64,000 bases of DNA from Tillus elongatus (GCA_964006375.1 OZ023262.1:93073654-93137653); one strand, 5' to 3'. Counted from the stretch's first letter, positions 47,941 to 61,305 are shown. Program-made: numbers and translations. Notes: a model not told the origin generated them from the sequence alone.

Positions 47941-48156
47941 CAGAGGCGGCTCCTCAATTAGTGCGCCTGTGCGGGCGCACTGCCGCCTGCCGTGGAAAAA
48001 AATTATATTTTTGCTATGCTATATTTTGATAAATTTTTATTTGCTTTTTACCTCCTGCATTCCTGCATTCCACAAACAATATTAGTATATCGAGGATCGA
48101 GGATCGCAGAGTCGGCAGCCATTAATACAGCATCAGAATAAGTATAGTGTTAATGG
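47941..48156. mobile_element. Possible hAT-type terminus
   Basis: cagaggcggctcctcaatta and the GC-rich hairpin tgcgggcgcactgccgcc look like the end of an hAT-type element (CAG-start). No opposite end or transposase was identified. Confidence 0.3.
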
Positions 48157-48626
48157 TTGGTTGCAGACATTATCGTTATATACATCCATATCCAAATATC
48201 CATATATACATCAGTCGCCGGCGATGTGTATTTTTCGGCGCTCTTGAGGAAATGCGATACTTCACTGCGAAATGATCTCGAGTATCATCGTCGAAAACGA
48301 CCTAATAAGCAATCTGGTGTGCGCTCTCAAATTCCACACTTGCAGTTTGCAGTGGAATTTTGGCAGAGCGTGTCTGTCTCTAGCATATGTTTAGTAATTT
48401 TCGTGTAGTGCTGCGCGGCGGATTGATTTTAATTAGATTATTTCGTTGTTGTTTACATGTTCTAACAAAACAATTATTATTATTATGATGGCTACTACTT
48501 CGAGATGCTTAATAAGTAGACAAAATAATTGTGTTACCGTGATTAATTCAGTGGATAATATTTTAAATTTAAAGGTTAACTTTTTAAGGGACTATTTAAC
48601 TACTATAACCTAAAGCATAAGGCAAC

Positions 48627-49493
48627 ATGGCCGTGACAAATGTGCTTGTTAACGAGCTGAACAAATTTAAAAAAGAAGTATTGATAGACATTATATTGAA
48701 AAATAGTGTTCCAGACAATATTGTAACTAGTCCAGAACTTCGCAGTTTTGTAAGTTCTAAGAAATATGACTGTAACGGGGATGTTTTTAGTGATTCTATG
48801 GCTGAAGTGATTCCTAACCTGGAAAACAGTGTGAATGTAAACAATCTAAAATGTGAACTCAAAGTTAATAGAAAGGAAATAGAATGCCTTCGCATATTAA
48901 ATAGTAATTTGGAGAAATCAATAAATGATAAAAATCTTATCATTGAACTATTAACCGCCGATAAAAAGAACTTCTTGCAAAGTGAAGGTGGCAGCGTTGC
49001 CACGTTGCCGAAAATTTCCAATGAAGGTATGACAAAGCATGTGAAATATAGGGATCCCAAAATGTCAAATGAATACGATGGGAGAGTATCACAAACGCTT
49101 GAAAAATTAAATGACGATCACATAATGCATAAAGTAGAGAAAACCTATTATATTAAACAGAAGAAAAATATGGTTATAGGAACTGGTTCGACGCAGAATA
49201 ATACAGCTACTTTTCAAGCTGTCGCTAAAAAAGCTGTCATTCATTTGGAAAGAGTGGGGTTGAACACAAAAAAGGAAACTATTTTGAACCATCTTCAGAA
49301 AACTTTCAAGCGAAGTGATTTCACTGTGGAAGAATGTCCGGTGAGAGAGGGCGCAAAAAGTATATCTTTCAAGGTAGAAGCAGACTTTGCGCTGTTAAGT
49401 GAAATTTATGATGCACAAAATTGGCCCACTGGGGTAACAGTATCCAGATATAGGTTTTTTCGAGGAAGAGATAATGCAAAATTCGATGCATAA
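48627..49493 (+). CDS. LINE ORF1 protein, 288 aa, intact
   Basis: An open frame starting MAVTNVLVNELNKFKKEVLI with a clean ATG. Residues about 70-125 are rich in Glu/Lys/Leu with heptad spacing (LRILNSNLEKSINDKNLIIE), consistent with a coiled coil. The last about 90 residues (AVIHLERVGLNTKKETILNH ... ISFKVEADFALLSEIYDAQN, WPTGVTVSRYRFFRG) match the RRM-like C-terminal domain common in insect LINE ORF1 proteins. Family role: RNA binding and ribonucleoprotein assembly. The stop overlaps the ORF2 start by 20 bp in a different frame. It is the only complete reading frame of a mobile element here, yet its ORF2 partner is dead. Confidence 0.85.
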   Translation: MAVTNVLVNELNKFKKEVLIDIILKNSVPDNIVTSPELRSFVSSKKYDCNGDVFSDSMAEVIPNLENSVNVNNLKCELKVNRKEIECLRILNSNLEKSINDKNLIIELLTADKKNFLQSEGGSVATLPKISNEGMTKHVKYRDPKMSNEYDGRVSQTLEKLNDDHIMHKVEKTYYIKQKKNMVIGTGSTQNNTATFQAVAKKAVIHLERVGLNTKKETILNHLQKTFKRSDFTVEECPVREGAKSISFKVEADFALLSEIYDAQNWPTGVTVSRYRFFRGRDNAKFDA

Positions 49494-52239
49494 AAATTCT
49501 CAAAAAAGTTGTTTTTCTTTGATTAACCTGAACTTACACGGACTGCCTAGGAAAATAGATTGCCTAAAAAATTGTTTAAAAGTGGAAGACTGCTGTATAG
49601 CTTGCTTTATAGAACATGGGCTGACTAATGACAACGTAAACAAAATCATAATACAAGGCTACAGAATAGCAAATTGCTTTACGAGACAATCAACTTCTCG
49701 TGGTGGTGCTATGATATTGGTAAGAGAAGGAGTGGAATATGAATCAATTGATCCGATAACTAACCTGTCTGTTGAGGGTTGTATAGAGATACCTGCAGTT
49801 AGACTTCCAAGTCTAGACATGACCGTTCTATCAGTTTATCGCCCCCCGGGAGCTGACATGCATGTTTTTATGGAGAAAGCTGACATTGCACTTGGTACTT
49901 TAATAAATAGTGGGGTTAATAATCTTTTCGTCGCTGAAGACTTTAATGTGAATATTTTGGAGTCAACAATGGAGAGTACCAAGCTGCATCATCTGTTTGT
50001 GTCCTATGGACTTTATAATCTATTTGCAGAAGCATCTAGAATAACAAAGACATCTGCAACTTGTATAGACAATATTTATTCAAACATAAACCTAAACAAC
50101 TGTCTAGCGAAAACTGTGAATTTACACCTGTCGGACCATCTTGCGCAAAAGCTCCTGATATAGAAGGACAACAAACAAGAGGATAAGTTTTATAATGTAA
50201 GGGATACAAATAACAGTGATAGTGTTCAGCTTTTCATACACCAGTTGCAAAACATTGACTGGAATTCACTTCTGGTACCAAATGCTGAAGAATCTTATGT
50301 TCGTTTCCACGAAGCTCTAATGGAAAGCTTTGAAAATTGCTTCCCTTTGAAAAGGAAGGGGGTTATCTCTGTTAAAGAACACATTTTCCGGAGTGAAATT
50401 ATCAGAAAACTTAAGAATCAGGTAGATGCTGCATATGCAATCTTTAGAGTAAAAAGAGATCATAATTCAAAAACTCTTTATGAAAGCCTAAAGAAACAAC
50501 TAAGGACACAGATTGACACTTCTATTAGAAACTATAACAGAGATAGAATTGCAAATGCTGATAATAAATCTAAAATCATCTAGAAGTTGATAAATTCGAA
50601 TATAAAAACCTCGAGGATTAACCAAGGAGCAAGTACACTAAATGCGGACTGTCTAAATTGCCATTTTTCCAGAATTGGTGAGGATAATTTGGTGCCAGTA
50701 GAAGACACGTCAAAAAAGTGCCATTCCTATATAAAACGTGTCAAACTGCGGAGCAATGGGTCATTGTTTCTCGAGGACACATCCCTACGTGAAATTATGC
50801 AGGTGGTGTTGATGATGAAAAATAAGTTAGCTTGTAACATCTTTGGATTAAACATAGTACTTTTAAAAAGGATAATCCACGTGATTGCAGACCCACTGAG
50901 CAAAATTGTCAATATGTGCTATGCTCAGGGTATATTTCCAAATCTATTAAAAATTGCAAAGATAATTCCTTTCCCAAAAAATGGCGACATGAACGATTGA
51001 AACAATTATAGGCCAATTTGTATTCTCCCTATAATCTCGAAAATCTTGAAAGCACTTATTAAAGAGAGATTAGCAAGCTATATTGATAGGCAGGAAATCC
51101 TAAACCATTCACAGCATGGATTCAGAAGAAATAGGTCAACAACGACGGCGATGACATATATAGTTGATTTTGTCTTGGAAGCACTTAATCACAAAGAAAA
51201 TGCCGAGCTATTGTGCTTTGACCTTAGTAAAGCCTTTAATATGGTAAACCACCAGATCCTTATCTCTAAGTTGGAATATTATGGAATGAGAGGCAGAATA
51301 GGGACACTTTTACAATCATATTTAAGGAACAGGGTGCAGTTGGTTAGCTGGCAAAATACCACATCAAATTTTAAACAGGTAGACTTGGGAGTACCACAGG
51401 GCTCTATACTGGGGCCAATGCTCTTCCTATTATATATTAACGATTTGCCCGAAAACATTAGGGCAGACAGAAGCTGCATCTTCGCAGAAGACACGACAGT
51501 AATTAATAAAGCAGTTCCAGACCTTATAAAACACAAAGGTGACCAATACATCCAGCAGGTGGAAGCATGGGTTAAGGCAAACAAGTTATTTCTTAATGCA
51601 GAAAAAACATCAAGACTTGTCATAACTACCAGGGACTATCTACAGAACTCAGGCGAAAATATTAACGTTTTAGGCTTTCATATTGATAGTTGCTGGAAAC
51701 CCCACATAGACCATATGTGTAAAAAATTATCTTCAGCCATCTACTCAATCCGTAGAATAAGATACATCATAGATGAAAGCGCCGCAACGGTTACTTACTA
51801 TGCTCACTTTCAAAGCATTGCAACCTATGGGATTTTGCTGTGGGGATCCTCGCCACATGCAGAACGTGTCTTTATACAACAGAAAAGAGCAATTAGGGCG
51901 ATTGCTAACGTTCCTGAGGACCACAGTTTTAGAGAACTATTCCAGAGGTATAAAATACTTACCCTACCAGCAAGTTATATAATTACTTGCCTTCTTTACA
52001 TTTATGACCATCAGGCAAGTTTTATCTCCCATGAACAGGTTCACAGTTACGAAACTAGAGGTAAAAGTCAGTTTGTGATTCCTCATCACAGGATAAGCCG
52101 CACGCAGAGGAGCCATGGGTATACTGGAGTTATGTTGTTTAATTCACTTCCAGTGGTGGTCAGTGAATTGCCTAGAAGACAGTTTGCATCTGTGATAAAA
52201 CGAAAATTAATAGAGAGACCTATATATTCAATTGAATAA
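49474..52239 (+). pseudogene. LINE ORF2: APE endonuclease and reverse transcriptase, three stops
   Basis: One continuous frame of 922 codons interrupted only by TAG 50161-50163, TAG 50581-50583 and TGA 50998-51000; no frameshift. Endonuclease (1-229): SLINLNLHGLP, GGAMILVREG, VYRPPGA, EDFNVNIL, TCIDNIYSN, LSDHLAQ, all in the expected order. Reverse transcriptase: NNYRPICILPIISK after the third stop, SQHGFRRNRSTTTAM, LLCFDLSKAFNMVNHQILIS (motif A), LGVPQGSILGPMLFLLYIND (motif B) and FAEDTTV where FADDT is usual, so a catalytic Asp is Glu. A C-terminal region follows to IERPIYSIE. Inactive, but decay is slight: a fairly young copy. Confidence 0.9.
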
Positions 52240-52400
52240 TTTAATTTTTAATTAACTGTTGTGTGTTTTTGTCAGCTCATTTTATATTTTGTTTTATTTT
52301 ATGTATATTGTCACCCACTATTTGCCATGGGTAAGTCCAGTATACAATTATTTTATTATTTTATGTGCGACGAACCATGTAAATGTTGATGGTTAAATAA

Positions 52401-52424
52401 ATGTTATGTTATGTTATGTTATAA
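52401..52424 (+). repeat. (ATGTT)n 3' tail of the LINE
   Basis: Four ATGTT units directly after ggttaaataa. Confidence 0.8.
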
Positions 52425-52425
52425 C

Positions 52426-53004
52426 ATACTAGAGGAAAACTTGGTAAGTATAGTTAATAATTATTAAGTTTAGTTAGTTTAGTAAGTAGGTTTTTTTATA
52501 ATACATTCTCGGGGAAAAAATAGGCGAGCCCTTTATTTTTGGTGAATTTTTATTACAAAATAAAGGTAAATTTATTCAATTTAATAATAAATATAAAATC
52601 TGTTTAATATTGATTCTAATTCTTATAAGATAACAAAATTTTCTTACATACAGGTCTTCTAAAAGTATCGGAATTTGAGTTACAAATTAATTTAAAAAAA
52701 TATTGAACCCTATAATCAATAACTTATATAACTTTAAAGGCGCCCAACAAAATAAGCAGATATAATCTGACATTTAAGTACACTACCCGCTATAATACTA
52801 ACTTTACAAATAGGAGTATAAAATCTACAAATTACACGAATAATCTACAAACACTAAACACTATACAATAATAATCTATACTTAAAATTAAACAATATAC
52901 ACACCTTAAAAAACTATATTATACACATTAAACCATTTCAATTGATAACAACAAACGTAAGAACACCATATATACAATATTAAAACAAAATACCCCACAT
53001 TAAG
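52426..53004. other. Unassigned AT-rich stretch
   Basis: No coding motif or repeat end seen. Confidence 0.4.
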
Positions 53005-53159
53005 GGTTGTTATTACCACCCTTAAGGGGTCGATGTGACAAAGTTGAGTTTTATGTCAAAACATGTCCCCTTCAATATTAAAATTGACGTGTTTCAGCGT
53101 TTCTTAGAAAAAAAATTCTCTGGACGCAAATCGGTCTGTTTCGTTTTGAATGCACCACA

Positions 53160-53162
<3 letters not shown>
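53005..53162 (+). repeat. Orphan right end of a DD41D mariner
   Basis: ttgttattaccacccttaag ... gcaccacactgt-TA is the terminal arm of the mariner family at 31919 and 53239, with no element attached. Confidence 0.85.

Positions 53163-53240
<78 letters not shown>
53163..53240. repeat. (TA)n microsatellite between two mariner ends
   Basis: TA repeat flanked by the inverted ends cacactgta and tagtgtggtg. Confidence 0.97.
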
Positions 53241-54734
<1,494 letters not shown>

Positions 54735-54767
54735 CCTCATTAATGTTTAACCTTAAAGTATTAACAC

Positions 54768-55010
54768 CCAACAGCAAGTGCGTTATAGTAGCGAATTTTC
54801 GTAAAAATGGTTTTAATGGTAAATATGCCTTGTTTTTAAAAGAAGGACATTTGGTTGGCAGTATAACCTATATAGTACTAACAATGTACCATACTTCATT
54901 AAAATAGCTTTGTTGTTTCAAAAACATTTTCCGAAAATAAAATTGAAAAGTTTCAGAAAAAACTGGTCCGATTTTCCTGGCGAACGAACCGCTTTAAGCT
55001 ATTTACACAC
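54768..55010 (+). repeat. Helentron-like repeat
   Basis: cagcaagtgcgttatagtag followed by acatttggttggcagtataa and acaatgtaccatacttca, as at 889-1212 and 20818-21092. The right end is missing. Confidence 0.7.
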
Positions 55011-55519
55011 CTGCCAAGATATCATTATTCACAAACAACTTTAAGACCGAAAAAAAATATTATGAAAATTTGCAAACATTTCTTGTACAAAAAAAAATCA
55101 CCATTTTTTTTACAGAAATAGCTTTCAGTAATGTTACACTGAATTATAATTGACAACTTTTTTAACAATAACTTACTAAACATTTATTACCAATTACCAC
55201 CATATCACAAAAATCTGCGACAATTTGAGAGTGTCTGTATACGGCAGCTCGATTTTTTCGACGAGTAATACAAACAAAAAGCTCTCTGAATGCGCATCTA
55301 TTGATTAAAACGCCGTATCATAATTTGTGATGTGTTTGAAATTTGTGCCAAAAACGAGAAAATTTGCAAAACAATTGAAACCACTCAAAAACTATTAACG
55401 ATATGATTTTTTTTCTTACAAACATGCATCATAATTCGATGGAAAACACAAAAATGCAATAACATAATGGGGTATTCTATTGAAAAAAGTGCGTATCATC
55501 AGCGACTTATGGGCCAGCC
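55011..55519. other. Unassigned stretch
   Basis: Old repeat-like sequence without ends or coding motifs. Confidence 0.35.
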
Positions 55520-55640
55520 CGTGATTGTCAAAATAGGTTTATAAGATTCACCTAGAGATACCCTATAATTAACATATATACTTTTTTCTCATATCTTGTA
55601 TAATAACGGATATATTGATCTTTACCATAGAAATGCGCCA
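55520..55640. repeat. Fragment shared with 18340-18485 and 25740-25900
   Basis: Contains gtgattgtcaaaataggttt and atgcgccagcctgta, the inverted form of the 25.7-kb fragment. Confidence 0.6.
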
Positions 55641-56448
55641 GCCTGTAAATGTGTAAAGAGACAAAAACTGAAACTGACCCCGTATATGGGTTTTATGGGT
55701 TCTAGTTCCCGCTCATTTGAAGAAATCTTTTTAAAATTCATAAGTTGCGGTCCTCTCAATAACATTTTTTTTCTGCGAAAATTTGCTAAAATATAGACTG
55801 TTAAATTATAAACCATATAGCTGAAACTACTGCAGAAGCATCAGAAAGAGGGTCTATTTGAAATGGATTCTCCGAATACATTTTAGTAAAATTAAGGACT
55901 GTGATGCTTGAAGCTGAAGCTTAAGGCTTTGCAAAACACACTTAGTACGACATATTTTCCACATAATCCGTATTTTTCTCAAATTCGTTGTCTGAAAATT
56001 GCAAATTTTGACGTTTCAGATCGCAACTTTGACGTTTTAAGAAGAAAAATGATAAAATTTTAAAATTATTTTTTCTACTACTTCTTGACCTTTTTGCGTG
56101 AAGAAAACTTAACAGTTGTATGTAATATTCAATTGTTTTTGTTAGTCACACAAAATATTTTGTTCTTGTGCTTTCCTGTGATCACCAGTGGCACCCAAAA
56201 TGTATTTCTTAATTAAACTGCCTATAACTTTTTTTTCTTTCAAGTTAGCGTAAGTTTATAGTATAAATGTATGTGCCAAGTTTTGTTGTCATAGCTCTGT
56301 TATTTTCGGAGATACAAAAATTGTTCGAAAGAAAACCCAAAATTTTCCCGGAAAAACTAGTCCGATTTTCCTGACTACGAACTTGTCCAAGTCATTTACA
56401 AAGCGAAGGTACGTACCAAATTTCATGAAAATCGGCCTATTATTTTTT

Positions 56449-56451
<3 letters not shown>
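55641..56451 (-). repeat. Helentron-like element, inverted inner block
   Basis: From the left: accccgtatatgggttttat, then the hairpin-forming region, the aaatttgacgtttcagatcg block (inverted partner of 25380) and ttattttttgagatatat running into a TA tract. Confidence 0.7.

Positions 56452-56528
<77 letters not shown>
56452..56528. repeat. (TA)n microsatellite
   Basis: TA repeat with one TATAAATATA interruption. Confidence 0.97.
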
Positions 56529-56531
<3 letters not shown>

Positions 56532-56569
56532 ATGGCTGTATTGTCGAAATGTTGCCATTGACATCTCTC

Positions 56570-57545
56570 TATTATCCCAAAAACTGTTTTAGTCTTGCCG
56601 TCTAGCTCCTTTTAAAGAACTTAAATGCGCACAGCTAAATTTTCTATGAAGCTAAAAAATTAAAACTTGGTATATCTAGCTACTGTAAGTGTATTAAATT
56701 TTTTTTAATGTAACAAATTTTCTGTAGAAGTCCTAATTTATATTCAGAAAACGAATGCATTTGCCAAATTATGAACGTGGCAGGTATTTTTCCTTACCAG
56801 TCGCCTGGAGGATTTCGTTTTATTTAACACAACCCAAGCGGTTTTTTCAACAACAAAAATTTTTAAAAAACAATTTTTCTTAGTGCATTTTTTTGAACAA
56901 AAATTAAAATTTTAGAAATGAGATCTTGTTCTAAATGTAACTTCAGTACCTACCCACACCACTGAAAAGTCCATACTGAGAGCGAAACCGGCCTATGTCT
57001 GCTGATTTACATCGTAACACAAGTTAAAGCACGATTGAAATGATGGTGACAAGTGAGTGGTGTAATCTAAAGACAGTCGTGGTATTAGCCATGGGAGTAG
57101 TTGCTTTCGCTCGCAGGTTTTCTTTCCACAACTTTATTTTTGATGTACTGTGTGTACATAGAAGTTGCTGTGGCAGTCTATAACCGTCACAACACCAGAG
57201 ATGCGGCTTTGACCTATTCTGCATTGCAAAATATTATCTTTTTATGGGCGGAATTTTTTTTTGTTGTGAAAACTCGCTTAAAATATTGCACTGCTGGAGT
57301 CAAAATTGGCAAAATTTAGACAAAAAACCTGAAACTAATACGAGTTATGTAAAAAAATGTCGCAAGAAGAATGTTCTACAAACACTTAAGTTTCAGCTTC
57401 AATCGTCATGGTCCTTTATGTTACTAAAATATTTCCAGAAAATTAATTTCAAATAGACCCTTTTCTGGTGCTTTAGCTGTAGATTTAGTTAAGTGTATGG
57501 TTTAAGGGTATATAATTTTTAGCTAATTTTCGTAGAAAAAAATCG
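56570..57545. repeat. Mixed repeat fragments
   Basis: 56600-56830 resembles the Helentron-like arm (gctactgtaagtgtattaaa). 56971-57000 (actgagagcgaaaccggcc) is a relic of the 309-bp array's hammerhead with stem II deleted. 57220-57545 repeats the 4776-5280 inner block. No gene. Confidence 0.5.
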
Positions 57546-57901
57546 GTACTGAAAAGGGGCCTTACCGAGTTGTAATTTAGTTTTTATTAACCAGAATGTT
57601 GGCTTTATTGTCATAATCACTACAAATTTTAGAATGCAGCTCCCAATTAGCCGATTTTTGACTATTAAAATTACTCCAAAATCAGTAACTTACAAGTAAT
57701 TATTAACTTAAATATAAGCTGAGTTTCAATTCCACGATTGGTAACTTTTAATTCGAAATTTGCTCTGAATTGGACTGAAAACTGACTACTACGTCCAGAT
57801 ACCTTAAACACCTATTTTAAGGTAATTATTTACCTAATATTATCCTGCAATACGTGCCTGTGGTATAGTAAGTTGTAGGTCTTCTGATGAATTCCGGATT
57901 A

Positions 57902-57903
57902 TA

Positions 57904-57988
<85 letters not shown>
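57902..57988. repeat. (TA)n microsatellite
   Basis: TA repeat expanded from the short catatata of copy 1 at 16420. Confidence 0.97.
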
Positions 57989-58231
<243 letters not shown>

Positions 58232-58639
58232 CCAATTTAACTGCAATACAGCATAGGAAATATCTTGGGCAATACGGTAACATAAAATGGCTTTCAGAAT
58301 GGCCATACAGTCATTGAATGTTGGAGGTGTTTCAGTTGATGGACTCAATTAATAAAAGTTTTGTTCTTCAATAATATCCTCTGTGTAAATCCTAAAAACT
58401 CTTGATAACTTTATCGGCTACTATTATATGGAAGTAAACCTGCTGATTTCAAATTAACACGTGTCCCTCTCCAATATAATATATTCCTTTTCATGATCGA
58501 TGGATCATTGACAACACGCTGTCATCTGTCATACGTTTATGTTTATTTACTTATGTTCTCTCTATTAATCTATATAATATATTATGGAATCAAAGATCAA
58601 AAACGCTATGGAATCATTCCTACATGTCTCCGGTGTGCA

Positions 58640-58642
<3 letters not shown>

Positions 58643-58697
<55 letters not shown>
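58643..58697. repeat. (TA)n microsatellite
   Basis: Left border of the 363-bp palindrome. Confidence 0.97.
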
Positions 58698-58700
<3 letters not shown>

Positions 58701-58765
58701 TTTGGAATATTGCACTACACTACACTGTAATTGTTTGCTGGAGGTTTGTGATTTTTTATTGGTTT

Positions 58766-58810
58766 GCGCGGACTGCAGTTTCGAACCGCCCCGGTTCATC
58801 ATCAGCACGC
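58766..58810 (-). ncRNA. Hammerhead ribozyme, left arm
   Basis: Minus strand: GCGTG - CTGATGA - T - GAACC-GGGGC-GGTTC - GAAA - CTGCAGTC - CGCGC. Stem I five pairs (one G-U), stem II five pairs, stem III ACTGCAGT self-complementary, triplet GTC. All core bases intact. Confidence 0.83.
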
Positions 58811-58947
58811 TACTGACTGTTACGCTCCTGTGCGATCTACGTCTGAGATTGTACGTGGCGCCTGGTGAGCTTCTATTGGTCGGTTTATTGTTAGCTGACG
58901 GCGCAGGCGCCACGTACAATCTCGTACAAGACGTAGACCACACAGAA

Positions 58948-58992
58948 GCGTGCTGATGATGAACCGGGACGGTTCGAAACTGCAGTCCGCGC
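58948..58992 (+). ncRNA. Hammerhead ribozyme, right arm
   Basis: Plus strand: same order as the left arm with a GGGAC loop. Core intact; expected cut after 58987. Confidence 0.83.
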
Positions 58993-59057
58993 AAACCAAT
59001 AAAAAATCACAAACCTCCAGCAAACAATTACAATGTAGTGTAGTGCAATATTCCAAA

Positions 59058-59060
<3 letters not shown>

Positions 59061-59129
<69 letters not shown>
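59061..59129. repeat. (TA)n microsatellite
   Basis: Right border of the 363-bp palindrome. Confidence 0.97.
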
Positions 59130-59132
<3 letters not shown>

Positions 59133-59249
59133 AATGTAACTCAAGTAATGTAAAGTTTATGGGTTTGTTTATTAGAAAGCTTTTAATTTCATCAAGCATC
59201 TGGTATTGTGTGCTTAAATTAAATTAGGAGTTGAATGTATGGGGGTGGA

Positions 59250-59710
59250 ATACCGGTGACAGAAATTTCGAATTGTTTTTTGCTAAAACGACGTAGAATT
59301 CTGAAAAAGTATACAAAACTTTATTCTGGAAAGAACTTTTTTGTATGTCGGTCTGCCGCCAGTCTGTCGGCATGTACACCTGTCTGTTAGTAGGCGCAAT
59401 AACTTTCAAAGAATTGAGATATATTCAAATTTGGTTTCGAGTTAGCACCTGACAAAGGAACGCTTCGAATTGTTTTTGAGTAAGATCGCTTCAGTGGTGG
59501 GGATAAATGAGGGGCCACTTTGTGAAAATTTAATTTTTTTCAATAAATCTCTAGTAATATAACGTTGCAGAAATTTATCGGTAGATGAATACGAATATTT
59601 TCTGGTTGGTCAAGCCATGGACCCTAAATTCATTCCATGAGAATATCTTTCTGAAGAGAGTAAATTGTCACAGCTATGTGGAAGTTATGATTCAATTTTT
59701 AGCACTATTT
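59250..59710 (-). repeat. Inverted copy of the 18.6-19.0 kb repeat
   Basis: caaagaattgagatat, taaatgaggggccact and ggaccctaaattcattccat are the inverse of blocks at 18700-18930. Confidence 0.75.
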
Positions 59711-59847
59711 TTTCTCAACATGATCGCACCCCTCCATTTAATTTTATCACGCCCCACAAGTTGAGAGTCGCTGGTACAGAAATTTGCAGTGAGCGTTTCA
59801 AATGCTAGTTGACAATTTACCAGCTTAATTATAATATGTGCTTGCAG

Positions 59848-60055
59848 GTAGCGTGGCTGCGGGTGGATACACAAACAATACTGACAATACATAATCATGT
59901 TATCACCAAGAATCACAGGATCTATGTCACTCACAGCGAACACAAGACATGGTATCTGCATATACGAGAGGTCAGAGAATCCGATAGAGGTTGGTACATG
60001 TGTCAAATTAATACGGATCCGATGAAGAGCCAAGTGGGATATCTAGATGTTGTAG
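59848..60055 (+). CDS. Exon of a DIP/lachesin-type immunoglobulin cell-surface protein
   Basis: 208 bp between a pyrimidine-containing acceptor (atgtgcttgcag) and a gtaagt donor; 69 codons plus one base (entry phase 0, exit phase 1). It reads VAWLRVDTQTILTIHNHVIT, KNHRIYVTHSEHKTWYLHIR, EVRESDRGWYMCQINTDPMK and SQVGYLDVV. This is the second half of Ig domain 1 of insect DIP proteins: the core Trp in VAW, and the Tyr-x-Cys (WYMC) whose partner Cys lies in the preceding exon, outside or unseen. DIPs are neuronal surface proteins that bind Dpr partners to specify synaptic connections. The wording is closest to DIP-alpha/-beta types (from memory, not a search). No other exon was found in the window. 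Confidence 0.93.
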
Positions 60056-60157
60056 GTAAGTATTCAAGACATGTGACATACATTCTTAGATTTTACAGGT
60101 TTAACAATTTACCTAGTTGCTCACTAATTTTAAAGTCGATAAGGTAGTTATCTATAA

Positions 60158-60159
<2 letters not shown>

Positions 60160-60230
<71 letters not shown>
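60160..60230. repeat. (TA)n microsatellite
   Basis: About 105 bp downstream of the exon's donor, at the left end of the next mariner. Confidence 0.97.
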
Positions 60231-60232
<2 letters not shown>

Positions 60233-60234
<2 letters not shown>

Positions 60235-61184
60235 GGTGAGCCACGGTGGATGGAGTATTAAAAGTATATAGAGAACGAATCAACCGATTGCTCTGAAATT
60301 TTGGTTACGGATGTAACGGAGTATGATCTCTCGACCTAAAATATTTTTGAAAATGCAGTGTTGCCACATATACGTAAAACTGGCAACATCTTCGTAATTT
60401 TAAATGGAACACCCTATATATTTTTGCATTTTTTGAATTGTCGTCTCTTTTTGAGTAACTTTTGTTGATATTTTTCTATACCTATCTCAAGTCGTTTTCG
60501 AGATAATAATTATTTTCTGAATTTATTACCAAAAATTTGACTTTCATTAAATCGTGTTTTCTCCTACCGACGAAGCGATTTAAAGATAATTTTTTAGCTA
60601 CGGTTAGGCAAGGTCTAGGGGCATCTCCTCCATTAATCAAATCTTTAGAATATCATACAGGGTGAGTTAGAGAACGCTTTCTATAAGTGACTCGGAGAAA
60701 TGCACGAAAGTCATTTTTTTTAAATAGAACGCCCTGTATATTTTCAAATTTTTTGGATCGTCTTCTCTTTTTGAGTAACTTTTGTTAATATTTCCCTATA
60801 CCTATCTCAAGGCGTTTTCGATTTATGGTCACTTTTCTCTAACCTATCCAAGATTATTGGTCTTTTTGTATATCATAATGGGTGGGCCATGAAATTTCTA
60901 TTTTGTCACTTTGTCATGACAACAGACATGCTGTTTATCTAAATAAATTTGACGTTAGTGATATTTACATTCAATTTGAATAGCTATAGCACAAACATGA
61001 CATAAAATAATTATACAAACACAGTTTTAATGGATTTGTTTTTTATTCATGAACAGTGCAATAAGATTATCAGCAGAACTTGTAGAAGATTTAATGAGAA
61101 ATATCCGAATTTGCCGCAGATGAATAACAGAAAGTTTCTAAGAATTCATAGGAATTTTATAAATTTTGGTTCGTCGTTATGAGA
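60233..61184 (+). repeat. Left inverted arm of the mariner
   Basis: Matches 62168-63121 inverted. Includes atggatttgttttttattca (start of the transposase frame) at about 61030 and breaks off at tcgtcgttatgaga. Confidence 0.9.
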
Positions 61185-61305
61185 ACAATAACACTATCAG
61201 TATTTGGAAAAACTAATACCTAATCAGCGATAATAGTAAAAAAGGCCAAGTAGCAATAACAAATAATACCAATGACAGTAATAAATATGTATAAAAATCT
61301 TAAAA

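Larger units (their letters stand above)
48420..52425 (+). mobile_element. Nearly full-length APE-type LINE (CR1/Jockey-like)
   Basis: A 5' leader, ORF1 (48627-49493), overlapping ORF2 (49474-52239) and a 3' tail of ATGTT units (52401-52420). A short-repeat tail rather than poly(A) is usual for CR1/L2-type LINEs. The 5' boundary is uncertain. No target duplication was recognised. Confidence 0.85.
58698..59060. mobile_element. 363-bp palindrome with two head-on hammerheads
   Basis: Inverted arms of about 113 bp with very few differences (from tcttttggaatattgcac inward to catcatcagcacgc), then more diverged inner arms meeting at tgtacgtggcgcc / ggcgccacgtaca. TA tracts border both sides, so any target duplication is hidden. 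No coding capacity. It resembles an inverted pair of PLE or retrozyme ends (inference). Confidence 0.88.

Noticed and set aside
48157..48408. 83-codon frame upstream of the LINE as a host gene
   Set aside because: No motif, and it overlaps the uncertain LINE leader or hAT-like end.
56971..57000. Active hammerhead at actgagagcgaaaccggcc
   Set aside because: Stem II and part of the first box are deleted; only a relic of the 309-bp family.
58493..59199. Coding frames of 100-124 codons across the 363-bp palindrome
   Set aside because: Open frames arise in mirror pairs from the palindrome and TA tracts; the hammerhead structure explains the conservation better.
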